Shown piece by piece: positions 37,217-45,744 of a DNA stretch of 64,000 nucleotides; the stretch's first letter is position 1, and every line of letters begins with the position of its first letter. The stretch covers positions 1 through 64,000 of the forward strand of contig CAJUFB010000012.1 of the NCBI GenBank assembly GCA_910585805.1. Reading direction: 5' to 3'. The notes beneath the pieces were generated by a model. That model worked only from the letters and a program-made list of their open reading frames with translations. It ran no database searches and was not told where the DNA came from. Source of the DNA: an uncultured Acetatifactor sp. GTDB lineage: Bacteria; Bacillota; Clostridia; Lachnospirales; Lachnospiraceae. A program made the position numbers and the translations under genes.

Positions 37217-39391
37217 CATCACCGTCTCGTCCACACGGCACTCGTAACCGGCACTCCTGAAACGCTCCATAATACCGCCTGCATTCTCCCGGTTTGTATT
37301 GGAAAGCAGGACATAGAGCCTGCCCCCATTCAAAATCCCCATATAGTCGCTCTGCCGTATGGAACTGCCCAACGTACCGGCTACTTTCTCGTAATTCTCC
37401 CCCTCTGCCAGGATTTCCAACAGCACATATTCCGTCAGGCCTTTCTCTCTGGCATCGAAAAAAGCCTTTGCCAGAAGCGTAAAGGCGCTTTCCTCCAGTA
37501 CATTCGTCCCCTCCACATAACGGCGGTTGCGAAGGGCCTCGAGATAACGGTTTGCCCGCACCACCGCATTCTGGATCAGAAAGCCTACAATGGTAAGCCG
37601 GTTTGCCTCCCCCAGCGTCATGCGCTCCCAGGGGATGCCCCAGAGCATCAAAATCAGCTGCATCTTATCCTCGGAATACACGGCGCTGGCCATCATGGGC
37701 ATCTTCTCTTCCATATTCCGGTTGATATAGACCCGGCGCTCCGCAATCTCTCCGTACATTTCCTCCATGGACGTATACTTGATGGAATTCCCCATTTTCC
37801 GGGCATTCGGAGATGTGGAAGAAAACAGCCTGGCATAATCCCCGTTGGCTACGGTATAAATAGCCACATCCTCACAGTCCATGAGCTTCGAGAGTACCTG
37901 CGCCGCATAAAACAGCACCTCCTCCGGCCCGTACTGCTCCAGTGTGGAGGAGACATCATAAATCTTTCCCAGACTGTCCTTATGGTTCACGATCTGGGAT
38001 TCGAAATTATGTTTCATTCTGACATTACTGTCATTAATCTCCTCGATATCCTTCAGCTGTCCGTTCAGATAGCTTACCCTTGACTTGTTTTCGCCGGTGA
38101 TAAAGTGAAGCTGGTCTTTCAGATAGCCCACCACCAGTCCCACGATGAATAATTGAGCCATCCACACATATGTATTGTAGTCCACCAGCACGTCGAAACC
38201 GTTCCTGACTCCCATTTGTCCGATCAGGTACCCCACCACCGCCAGAAATCCGGAAAATATCGCCTGCCGCTGCCCATATACTACTGCAAACAGGAGCACA
38301 TACAGCAGGTAGAAATCCAACTTTGCAACAAACTGACTCTCCGCCGCCCGACTGTTCAGCAGATAAAAGATCACAAATCCGATCAGATTCTCGATATACG
38401 GAAAAAGCGCCTTCAGGATTCTCCGGAAATTATTCATGGCTTTTACCGCCAGCCCGCCTCCTGAATCCTCCTCTGTCAGGAAGGAATTGCTGTGATGTTT
38501 CATGAACCGGACTACCTGCTTCACGCCTGTGTCATAATGGCTGAATATTTCCCGCCCATATTCCTCCTTAAACCTGCCTCCGTCCAAAACCAGACGGCTG
38601 CTCATTCCCACCGTATTGTCCACGATCTCAATACCGGAATCCATCTCCTCCTGTATCATCTCCGCCAGCTTCCGCTCATTGATCTCCTCTGACGAAGTGA
38701 TGTGATAGCAGGCATTTTTCGGGGATTCCGAGCTGATCACCTTATAAAGCTGCTCCACAGCGTCATTCAGATAAATCATGGAAAAGGAATGCCTGCTGTT
38801 TGCCGAAATCTTTCCCGTCCGCAAAGCCTCCAGGCACATCCGGAAACAGGGATCCTCCTCCCTTTTCCCCTTTTCCGGCACCCAGTACAGATGATCAAAA
38901 CGCAGGATTACCGTTTCCGTCCCCTGTGTTTTCCTGTAATTGGCGCAGATCTCCTCCCCCTGCACCATCGCCATCGCCCGGAATCCCTTTGGCGACTGCT
39001 GCTCTTCCTCCGGAATGTCATCAATGTGGGAAGCTCCGTACACCTCCTGGGAGGAGAGATAAAAGAAGCGCCCTGTCTTCATCATGCTGAAGGCAGACAG
39101 GATATTCATCAGTCCTGCCGTATAGCCCACTGCCTCCTGTCTCGGCGACTCCCAGCTGAAATTCGTGTCATAAGCGCCTGTAAACACCATCACATCAGGC
39201 TTTATGCTGTCTATGATATCCTTGATGCTTCCGCTTTCATATGAGAAATTGTATTTCTCAAATACACGCCTGTAGGAAAAACGATTCTCCTTCTTCCCCG
39301 TCAGCAGGTAAACCCTGTGGCCGTTCTTATTCAATTTATCAATGATCGCATTCATCAGCACACTGCCGCCGCCTGCCAGTAATACAACCAT
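37214..39391 (-). CDS. pelD: PelD-like c-di-GMP receptor fused to a degenerate epimerase domain
   Basis: A 725-residue fusion. Residues ~1-310 are an SDR/epimerase-like Rossmann domain (VVLLAGGGSVLMNAII, FFYLSSQEVYGAS), but the catalytic YxxxK is missing (GFRAMAMVQGEE). About four transmembrane helices follow (~330-425), then a GAF domain (~460-585) and a degenerate GGDEF domain (~600-725). The GGDEF active site is lost, yet Arg679-Gln-Ser-Asp682 (RQSDYMGILNGG) matches the RxxD inhibitory site by which PelD binds c-di-GMP. Known role: ligand-bound PelD activates the Pel synthase complex. It is the first gene of the operon, with a strong promoter about 200 bases upstream. Confidence 0.85.
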   Translation of the reverse strand: MVVLLAGGGSVLMNAIIDKLNKNGHRVYLLTGKKENRFSYRRVFEKYNFSYESGSIKDIIDSIKPDVMVFTGAYDTNFSWESPRQEAVGYTAGLMNILSAFSMMKTGRFFYLSSQEVYGASHIDDIPEEEQQSPKGFRAMAMVQGEEICANYRKTQGTETVILRFDHLYWVPEKGKREEDPCFRMCLEALRTGKISANSRHSFSMIYLNDAVEQLYKVISSESPKNACYHITSSEEINERKLAEMIQEEMDSGIEIVDNTVGMSSRLVLDGGRFKEEYGREIFSHYDTGVKQVVRFMKHHSNSFLTEEDSGGGLAVKAMNNFRRILKALFPYIENLIGFVIFYLLNSRAAESQFVAKLDFYLLYVLLFAVVYGQRQAIFSGFLAVVGYLIGQMGVRNGFDVLVDYNTYVWMAQLFIVGLVVGYLKDQLHFITGENKSRVSYLNGQLKDIEEINDSNVRMKHNFESQIVNHKDSLGKIYDVSSTLEQYGPEEVLFYAAQVLSKLMDCEDVAIYTVANGDYARLFSSTSPNARKMGNSIKYTSMEEMYGEIAERRVYINRNMEEKMPMMASAVYSEDKMQLILMLWGIPWERMTLGEANRLTIVGFLIQNAVVRANRYLEALRNRRYVEGTNVLEESAFTLLAKAFFDAREKGLTEYVLLEILAEGENYEKVAGTLGSSIRQSDYMGILNGGRLYVLLSNTNRENAGGIMERFRSAGYECRVDETVM

Positions 39392-39593
39392 TTCTCCCGC
39401 CCATCCTTCCGTACCGATATAATTTCAACTATGGGAAGCTGCTACCGCTTCCTGAGGTATCCGCAGCAGCCCAGGTTCTGCAACCAGCCGCCCCATTCTA
39501 TTATGACGGCATTTTGCTGTCAAAAAACACAACCCCGCCACGGCAGATACCGTCCTGTGTCAACCCGATGCTGCGAAGACAGATCCACTTATT

Positions 39594-39621
39594 ATTATAG
39601 TGCACCCGTCAAAAAAGTCAA
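39594..39621 (-). promoter_or_regulatory. Strong promoter of the pel-type operon
   Basis: On the minus strand TTGACT is separated by 16 bases from a perfect TATAAT. Transcription would start near 39,587 and give a 5' leader of about 195 bases before pelD. The leader contains a hairpin (GGAAGC-GGTAGCA-GCTTCC, ~39,432-39,451). I do not see a GEMM c-di-GMP riboswitch consensus. Confidence 0.75.
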
Positions 39622-39681
39622 TACTTAAGCTTTTTGTGGACAAAATTACTGTTTTCTTTGACTTTTTTGAAAGAGCGCATA

Positions 39682-39716
39682 AAAAAGCTGCTGCACACTG
39701 GCGCAACAGCTTTTTA
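39682..39716 (-). terminator. Rho-independent terminator of asnS
   Basis: AAAAAGCTGCTGC and GCAACAGCTTTTT form a stem with T runs on both sides, so it can work in both directions. It lies 44 bases past the asnS stop. Confidence 0.85.
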
Positions 39717-39759
39717 TCATTATCTTTTAACATGGAAATGTTTTGGGTCAGGAGAAAAA

Positions 39760-41151
39760 TTACAGATCGCAGTTTTTCACGGTCCTGGGGAACGGCACCA
39801 CATCCCGGATATTGCCCATTCCGGTAAGGTACATCACACACCGCTCAAAGCCCAGCCCGAAGCCGGCATGCCGCACGGAACCGAAACGGCGCAGATCCAG
39901 ATAGAAGGCATAATCCTCCTTGTTCAGCCCCAGTTCCTCCATCCTCTGCTCCAGCAGTTCCAGCTTATCTTCGCGCTGGCTGCCGCCTATGATCTCCCCG
40001 ATACCGGGCACCAGGCAGTCCATGGCCGCTACGGTTCTGCCGTCCTCGTTCAGCTTCATATAGAACGCCTTGATCTCCCTGGGATAATCCGTCACAAATA
40101 CGGGGCGCTTAAATACTTCCTCCGTGAGATACCGCTCATGCTCCGTCTGCAGGTCGCAGCCCCAGGATACCTTGTAATCAAAGGCCTCATTATGCTTCTC
40201 CAGGATCTCGACAGCCTCCGTGTAAGTCACATGGGCAAAGTCGGAATTCGCCACATGCTCCAGACGCTCCAGCAGTCCCTTATCCACAAACTGATTGAAG
40301 AATGCCATCTCTTCCGGCGCATTTTCCAACACGTAGCGAATGATATATTTCAGCATGGCCTCCGCCAGAAGCATGTCATCCTTCAGGTCGGCAAATGCCA
40401 TCTCCGGCTCAATCATCCAGAATTCCGCGGCATGGCGGGTGGTATTGGAATTCTCCGCCCGGAAAGTGGGACCGAAGGTATACACGTTTTTAAACGCAAA
40501 AGCATATGTTTCCACGTTCAGCTGTCCGCTGACGGTAAGGTTTGTGGGCTTTCCGAAGAAATCCTGGGTAAAATCCACCTTTCCGTCCGCAGTTTTGGGA
40601 ATGTCGTTCAGATCCATGGTAGTCACCTGGAACATCTCCCCCGCCCCCTCACAGTCGCTTCCCGTGATCAGCGGCGTATGGACATACACAAACCCTCTCT
40701 CCATGAAAAAGCTGTGGATGGCATATGCTATGAGCGAACGCACCCGGAAAACCGCCTGAAAGGTATTGGTCCTGGGACGCAGATGGGAAATAGTCCGCAG
40801 ATACTCAAAGGTATGGCGTTTCTTCTGCAGCGGATAGTCAGCCGTGGAAGGCCCCTCCACAATGATCTCTGACGCCTGCATCTCGAAGGGCTGCTTTGCC
40901 TCCGGCGTCTCCACGATAGTGCCCTTCACGATCAGAGCAGCCCCTACGTTCATTTTACATATTTCTTCAAAATTGGGAAGCCCGTTCCCGTATACCACCT
41001 GCAGGGCTTCGAAAAAAGTTCCGTCATTGATCATCAGGAAACCGAAATTTTTGGAATCCCGATTGCTTCTGATCCATCCGCCGATCGTCACTTCAGCGCC
41101 TGCGTACTTTTCCTGCTCCCGATAAAGCTCCTTAATATCTGTCAAATGCAT
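39760..41151 (-). CDS. asnS: Asparagine-tRNA ligase
   Basis: A complete class II synthetase (463 residues) that charges tRNA-Asn. The N-terminal OB-fold anticodon domain contains VTIGGWIRSNRDSKNFGFL. The catalytic core has motif 1 (SFFMERGFVYVHTPLI), motif 2 (FGPTFRAENSNTTRHAAEFW) and motif 3 (GFGLGFERCVMYLTG). FRAENSNT(R)H is diagnostic for AsnS rather than AspS. ATG at 41,151 has GAGGG upstream and matches the family start; the frame is open further up. It is probably monocistronic with its own terminator. Confidence 0.97.
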   Translation of the reverse strand: MHLTDIKELYREQEKYAGAEVTIGGWIRSNRDSKNFGFLMINDGTFFEALQVVYGNGLPNFEEICKMNVGAALIVKGTIVETPEAKQPFEMQASEIIVEGPSTADYPLQKKRHTFEYLRTISHLRPRTNTFQAVFRVRSLIAYAIHSFFMERGFVYVHTPLITGSDCEGAGEMFQVTTMDLNDIPKTADGKVDFTQDFFGKPTNLTVSGQLNVETYAFAFKNVYTFGPTFRAENSNTTRHAAEFWMIEPEMAFADLKDDMLLAEAMLKYIIRYVLENAPEEMAFFNQFVDKGLLERLEHVANSDFAHVTYTEAVEILEKHNEAFDYKVSWGCDLQTEHERYLTEEVFKRPVFVTDYPREIKAFYMKLNEDGRTVAAMDCLVPGIGEIIGGSQREDKLELLEQRMEELGLNKEDYAFYLDLRRFGSVRHAGFGLGFERCVMYLTGMGNIRDVVPFPRTVKNCDL

Positions 41152-41213
41152 ATTTCCCTCGTTTCCGCACGCCTGCTGCCGGCGCGCTGCTTTCTTTATT
41201 CCGAAAGATCCGT

Positions 41214-41250
41214 CAGGAATTGTCGGAATATAACCCATACGACTTCCTTA
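41214..41250. repeat. Short-form copy of repeat family B
   Basis: CAGGAATTGTCGGAATATAA ends with GACTTCCTTA. Both conserved ends of family B are present but the arms between them are nearly absent. It overlaps the stop codon of the folding lipoprotein gene. Confidence 0.55.
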
Positions 41251-42309
41251 CTCTGTTATCTCAGCCGTGTCCATCAGATAATCCAGGACTTTTTCCGTCA
41301 TGAAATAATTGCGGTATTCCTCCTGGCTGCGGTCCCCCACCATCTCTTCCACTGTTTCAAAGCCTCCCTCAGAAGCGTATTCATTCAGCTTCTCCTGAAG
41401 CTCCTCATCGCTGACGGTGAGTCCTTCCCGGTTGGCGATGGCCTGGAGCAGAACCTCCTGCTTTGCCTGCATCTCCGAATACTGGTCCAAATATTCGTCG
41501 GTGCTCATATTATAATAGTACTTGACAAAAATCTCCACCGTGGCGTTGTAGCTGGCAGCCAGATTGCCGATACTGGCCAGACAGATGGCCCGGTATGAAT
41601 CCAGAAACGTCTGGGGAAGCTCCTGGAACTCACTGTCCTCCATAAGCGCATTTATCAGTGCATCCTGAACACTGTAGGTATAATTGGTCTCTGCCTCTTC
41701 CATCAGATAATCGTAGACATACTGCTTCAGCTCCTCCACGGTTCCCACATCCTCGATTTCCATGGTTGCGACAACGGCGTCTTCCATCTCCTCCGCTCCC
41801 GGCAGGATACAATGTACCGTGACGGTAAACACAACTTCCTGTCCTGCCATCTCCGCATTATCATAACCATCCGGAAAGGTCAGATCCAGGTCCACAGTCT
41901 CTCCCGGCATGACGCCCACCAGCCCGTCCTCAAAGCCTTCAATGAATCTGTTTGAACCGATGGTCAGATTCGCATTTTGCGCCGTTCCCCCCTCAAAGGC
42001 AACGCCGTCCTTTTTTCCCTCATAGTCTATGATGACGGTGTCCCCTGTCGCCACAGCGCGGTCCGTGATGCCTCCGTTGTCCGCAGTCACATTGCTCTGA
42101 TAGACGGCCAGCAGCAGTTCATCCCACTGGTCCTGGTCCACCTCTGCCGGGGCCACGGAGACACTGAGATTGGAATAATCCCCCAGCGTAACATATTTTT
42201 CCACTTTCATCTGCTTCAGATCTTCATTGGTCTCCTTGCTCTCACCGCAGGCTGTCAACATGCCCACCGTCAGAAGTACGGCTGCCAGGCCTGCCGCTTT
42301 CTTTCTCAT
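41248..42309 (-). CDS. Trigger-factor-like FKBP peptidyl-prolyl isomerase lipoprotein
   Basis: A 353-residue lipoprotein with signal peptide and lipobox (LLTVGMLTACGES). An FKBP-type domain (GDTVIIDYEGKKDGVAFEGG, IEGFEDGLVGVMPGETVDLD) is followed by a trigger-factor C-terminal helical domain. It probably assists folding of exported proteins outside the membrane, as PrsA does. The family is common in clostridia. Confidence 0.88.
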   Translation of the reverse strand: MRKKAAGLAAVLLTVGMLTACGESKETNEDLKQMKVEKYVTLGDYSNLSVSVAPAEVDQDQWDELLLAVYQSNVTADNGGITDRAVATGDTVIIDYEGKKDGVAFEGGTAQNANLTIGSNRFIEGFEDGLVGVMPGETVDLDLTFPDGYDNAEMAGQEVVFTVTVHCILPGAEEMEDAVVATMEIEDVGTVEELKQYVYDYLMEEAETNYTYSVQDALINALMEDSEFQELPQTFLDSYRAICLASIGNLAASYNATVEIFVKYYYNMSTDEYLDQYSEMQAKQEVLLQAIANREGLTVSDEELQEKLNEYASEGGFETVEEMVGDRSQEEYRNYFMTEKVLDYLMDTAEITE

Positions 42310-42534
42310 AATGCTTCCTCCATTTTCTTTCCTGTCCGTTATTCTTTGGCTGCTTTCTTCTAATGATAACCATCACTTCTATATATACCACATTCGGACG
42401 CTTAATAAAAGCTTTTTCTTCATTTTTCCCAAAGAATACCCCATTCAAACATACGAATATCCATATTTCCTGTTGCTAATCCCCGTCCTGCTGTGCTAAA
42501 ATAAAACAAAAATACCTAAGGAGGCTCATCATTT

Positions 42535-43014
42535 ATGAAGACCTGGATGATTGTGTTGATCGTTATAGCAGTGGTACTTATCGCACTTATCGTCACATTG
42601 TATTTTCTGGGGAAAAAAGCCCAGAAAAAACAGCAGCAGCAACAGGAAATGCTGGAAGCCAACAAACAGACCGTCTCCATGCTGATCATCGACAAAAAGA
42701 AAATGAAACTGAAAGACTCGGGACTGCCCCAGATGGTTCTTGACCAGACGCCTAAGCTCATGCGGGGTTCCAAGCTGCCCATCATCAAAGCCAAGGTTGG
42801 GCCTCAGATTATGTCCCTGATCTGCGATGACAAGATCTTCGACTCCGTACCGGTGAAGAAGGAAGTCAAAGCTGTAGTTAGCGGTATCTATGTCCTCAGC
42901 GTAAAGGGACTGCACGGCAAGCAGACAGACCTGACGCCTCCGAAGAAAAAGAGCCGTTTCAAACAGGCCCTGGAGAAGGCACAGGAAAAAGCCGGTGCGA
43001 AGCCGCTGAAATAG
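42535..43014 (+). CDS. Small single-pass membrane protein of unknown function (159 aa)
   Basis: An N-terminal transmembrane helix (MIVLIVIAVVLIALIVTLYF) is followed by a Gln/Lys-rich coiled segment and a cytosolic domain (KAKVGPQIMSLICDDKIFDS). The tail is Lys-rich (PPKKKSRFKQALEKAQEKAG). AAGGAGG stands ten bases before ATG and a TTGCTA-18-TAAAAT promoter lies just upstream (~42,474-42,503). A terminator follows. It looks like a conserved clostridial gene but I know of no function. Confidence 0.75.
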   Translation: MKTWMIVLIVIAVVLIALIVTLYFLGKKAQKKQQQQQEMLEANKQTVSMLIIDKKKMKLKDSGLPQMVLDQTPKLMRGSKLPIIKAKVGPQIMSLICDDKIFDSVPVKKEVKAVVSGIYVLSVKGLHGKQTDLTPPKKKSRFKQALEKAQEKAGAKPLK

Positions 43015-43025
43015 GCTCTGAATTC

Positions 43026-43075
43026 AAAAAGCTGCCGTATTCAGAAATCACTGTTCTGAGCCGGCAGCTTTATTC
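43026..43075 (+). terminator. Terminator downstream of the small membrane protein gene
   Basis: AAAGCTGCCG pairs with CGGCAGCTTT across a 23-base loop that contains a second pairing (TTCAGAA/TTCTGAG). A T-rich tail follows on the plus strand. Confidence 0.75.
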
Positions 43076-43286
43076 TGTTCTCTGATTCCTTTCCCTGTGC
43101 CTGTTATACGCGCCGGTGTATTTCCCCTTTTCCATACCATATCGCGGGATGCTCACCCATTACCGTTATCCCTGTCATTTTCAGATACTTTCATTGGTAA
43201 AAAATTCACAGGCACCCGGCTCTGCGCCGGGTATCATGTTTACCGCCTCATTGCCCGGCCGCCCGACGGCCCGTTCCCGGAGAGCC

Positions 43287-43778
43287 TCAATGCCGGCACA
43301 GCGGCACTTCCACCCCGCCGTCCTCCATCAGCTTCCTGACAGCCGCCAGGTAGCCTGTATCGTTGGCATAATAGCCGTACTCGTTTTCCACCTGCATCAG
43401 GATAACCGGACCGCCCTTCGTACACTGCATGGGCACCAGCTTCGGAAGCAGCACTTTATAATACTCCTCCACATGCCGCAGAAAAGGCCCATAATTCACG
43501 CGAAGCCTCATACCTTCCTCCCGAAGCAGCCAGGCCGGCAGACCGCCGAACTCCCACTCCGCGCAGATGTAAGGCGAGGGCCGCAGGATCACATACAGCC
43601 CCAGTTCCTGTGCCAGGCCCACAAAGCGCTCAATATCCAGAATGCCGTCAAAGCGGAATTCTCCCTTCTCCGGCTCATGCATGTTCCATGGTATGTAGGT
43701 TTCCACCGTATTACAGCCCAGGTTCTTCAGTTTTTCCAGCCTGTCCCTCCAGTATTCCGGAACAGCTTCATCCGTCAA
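43287..43778 (-). pseudogene. GH35 beta-galactosidase fragment
   Basis: Contains the middle of the GH35 catalytic barrel: PEYWRDRLEKLKNLGCNTVE, ETYIPWNMHEP, LGLYVILRPSPYICAEWEFG and the acid/base region QVENEYGYY. It lacks the first ~30 residues and everything after ...GGVEVPL, including the nucleophile and C-terminal domains (normal length ~590). The breakpoint leads into short tandem repeats. It cannot be active. Confidence 0.8.
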
Positions 43779-43799
43779 TCCTCCCTCACAACATACCTG

Positions 43800-43940
43800 A
43801 AACAGCCTGCTACCCCCATTACCCTTTTAATGCGGAAGAGATAACCTCCTGCCCCACGGGATCCCAGAACAGCCCGCTACCCCTTCAACGCAGAAGAAAT
43901 AATCCCCTGCCCCACAGAATCCTGGGACAGCCTGCCAAAA
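43800..43940. repeat. Degenerate ~60-67-bp tandem repeat beside the GH35 fragment
   Basis: GAACAGCCTGCTACC / CCTGCCCCACGG blocks recur at 43,800, 43,867 and (partial) 43,926. The units are diverged by about 20%. They abut the truncated 5' end of the GH35 fragment. Confidence 0.65.
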
Positions 43941-44088
43941 CCTTCTCCGGCTTATCCTGCAAGTCGAATGCTTTCCGGCCGTCATCATAACGAAGTGGCT
44001 CCAAAATGCAGGAACCGCTTTGCGAACCCTGTATTTTGGAACAAACCTCCTAAATTCCTAAAGAAATGTTCCAACAGTAATTTGCATC

Positions 44089-44117
44089 TTGCCTGACAGC
44101 CGTATTTCGTATATACT
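44089..44117 (+). promoter_or_regulatory. Promoter for the PD-(D/E)XK-type gene
   Basis: TTGCCT is followed by 17 bases and TATACT, about 75 bases upstream of the likely start codon. Confidence 0.6.
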
Positions 44118-44194
44118 GAAGACAGGAAACGATTAAATCATTTTTTGGGGTTGTCTCTCCTGCGAAGTTGCCGGCAGGAAGATCTTCAGGCACA

Positions 44195-45175
44195 ATGCAG
44201 GAAGGGCATACCCAGGCGAAAGTGGAGGTGACACAGGTGGGTGACAATCTGGAAAAAACCGAGTTACAATGGCATCCGGGCTTTTACGGCGCAGCAGAGC
44301 TGGAGCTGATCTCCAACAAGAACTCGCTGGAATTTCAGCGGGAGTATAACCTGAGCAAAATGCCTCTCCAGATGGATCTGCTGATCATCAAAAAGCTTGC
44401 CGACGTAGAGATAGAAAATGAAATAGGGCGTATTTTCAAAAAGTACAATGTGGTGGAATACAAAAGTCCGGCAGACGGGCTCTCCATTGATGATTATTAC
44501 AAGACACTTGGATATGCCTGCCTGTATAAGGGCCTGGGCGATACGGTAAACCAGATACCGGCAGAAGAACTGACAGTTTCAGTTTTCCGCGATTCTTACC
44601 CCAGAGAACTGTTTGGCGCCCTGAAAAAGTCCGGCCGGACACTGGAGGAACGTTTTCCCGGAATATACTATGTCGGGAACGAACTTTTTGATACCCAAAT
44701 CGTAGTAACCGGACGTTTAAGCCGGGCAGGTCACAGCAGTCTTCGGATTCTGTCCTGGAACGCAGACGTGGAAGATATCAGGACGTTCCTTATGAAATCA
44801 ATACAGCTGACGGAACCGGCTGACAAGCACAATGTGGATGCCGTACTTCAGGTAAGTATCTTTGCAAATGAAAATGTGTATAATGAAATCAGGAGGGATT
44901 CCGGTATGTGTGATGCATTAAGAAAATTAATGAAAGATGAAATTGCGGATGCACTGGCAGAAGCCGAGGAAAAGGGTATGGAAAAAGGTATGGAAAAAGG
45001 CTTGGAAAAAGGTATGGAAAAAGGCTTGGAAAAAGGTGTGGCCAAGGGTATTGACCATGCCATACTGTCTTCTGTCAGAAATTTAATGGATACCATGAAA
45101 TGGACTGCAGAGCAGGCAATGGATGCCATAAAGATTCCATCAGATGAACGCAGTAAATACGTCTCAAAACTTTAA
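44195..45175 (+). CDS. PD-(D/E)XK/Rpn-like family protein with EKG(M/L) repeat
   Basis: A 326-residue protein of a clostridial family related to Rpn/PD-(D/E)XK nuclease-transposase proteins. The putative active-site region is QMDLLIIKKLADVEIENE with NVVEYKSP (D...ExK). A C-terminal tract has repeated EKGMEKGL units (~residues 262-285), ending in a helix. ATG 44,195 is chosen; a TTG at 44,168 is in frame. These proteins are often misannotated as 3-isopropylmalate dehydrogenase. Whether this one cuts DNA is unknown. Confidence 0.65.
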   Translation: MQEGHTQAKVEVTQVGDNLEKTELQWHPGFYGAAELELISNKNSLEFQREYNLSKMPLQMDLLIIKKLADVEIENEIGRIFKKYNVVEYKSPADGLSIDDYYKTLGYACLYKGLGDTVNQIPAEELTVSVFRDSYPRELFGALKKSGRTLEERFPGIYYVGNELFDTQIVVTGRLSRAGHSSLRILSWNADVEDIRTFLMKSIQLTEPADKHNVDAVLQVSIFANENVYNEIRRDSGMCDALRKLMKDEIADALAEAEEKGMEKGMEKGLEKGMEKGLEKGVAKGIDHAILSSVRNLMDTMKWTAEQAMDAIKIPSDERSKYVSKL

Positions 45176-45198
45176 AATAACAGGAAATCCAGGCAAAC

Positions 45199-45238
45199 TT
45201 TCCGGGTGGTATCCTTCTCCATGGAAACCACCCGGAAG
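45199..45238 (+). terminator. Hairpin after the PD-(D/E)XK-type gene
   Basis: TTCCGGGTGGT and ACCACCCGGAA form an 11-bp perfect stem with a 16-base loop. No clear T run follows, so efficiency is uncertain. Confidence 0.5.
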
Positions 45239-45261
45239 CTTGGTTTCATCGGCTGGAATCG

Positions 45262-45360
45262 TATACTCGTGAGCGCATACATTTGCCGTTCTATCGCCCT
45301 GCATGCGGAAGCGCCGTTATACATTTAAGTTGACAAATATTTATGAGCGTGAGTATAAAT
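45262..45360. repeat. Palindromic repeat family C
   Basis: TATACTCGTGAGCGCATACA at the left and ATTTATGAGCGTGAGTATAA at the right form imperfect inverted ends. A related element encloses the family B copy at 16,502-16,710. A half copy (GCGCTCATGAGTATAAA) lies at 45,710, just before the ABC-F start. The element ends eight bases before the ABC-F promoter. Confidence 0.65.
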
Positions 45361-45367
45361 TCCCCGG

Positions 45368-45396
45368 TTGACACCAATGGCAGCCTGTGTTAAAAT
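45368..45396 (+). promoter_or_regulatory. Consensus promoter of the ABC-F gene
   Basis: A perfect TTGACA, a 17-base spacer and TAAAAT. The expected transcription start (~45,403) lies about 340 bases before the ABC-F start codon. Confidence 0.8.
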
Positions 45397-45402
45397 AAAC
45401 CT

Positions 45403-45744
45403 ATCTAAACAAGGGAGAGGTGAAAAAATGCGGAAATAATCGACTTTTGCTTGCATGTAGTTGTAATGGTACTGTAAATATATGTACCGTTTTATCATGC
45501 TGCCAAAAGTGGATTATGTCCCCATAGCCTCTCTTTTTGTGTGCGGAAATCCGGCAGTATCCCCCTGTTTTACAGAAGTTATGGCTAAACCGAACCACTT
45601 TGGCGGCATTGCGTAACCAATAAACAATAAGCGCCTGCCCTGTAATTCTATTATGCCGGGCAGAAATGAGACATACAATAGAGGCGGTGCTTCTATTGTC
45701 AGCAATAAATGCGCTCATGAGTATAAAATTGAGGAATACTGCAC
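45403..45744 (+). promoter_or_regulatory. Long 5' leader with a three-codon upstream ORF (probable attenuator)
   Basis: GGGAGAGGTGAAAAA precedes ATG CGG AAA TAA (45,428-45,439), a Met-Arg-Lys-stop ORF with a better ribosome-binding site than the ABC-F gene itself. Downstream are hairpins GGTAC/GTACC followed by GTTTTAT (~45,465-45,500), CTGCCC/GGGCAG (~45,634-45,664), and CAATAGA/TCTATTG (~45,677-45,699), plus a T-rich stretch (CTCTCTTTTTG). Ribosome-mediated attenuation through very short upstream ORFs is established for ABC-F resistance genes such as Listeria lmo0919 and vga(A). Which hairpin acts as terminator here is inference. Confidence 0.6.

Noticed and set aside
39392..39600. GEMM-type c-di-GMP riboswitch upstream of pelD
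   Set aside because: GGTAGC-like and GC-rich stems occur, but the conserved GEMM core and tetraloop receptor are not recognisable.
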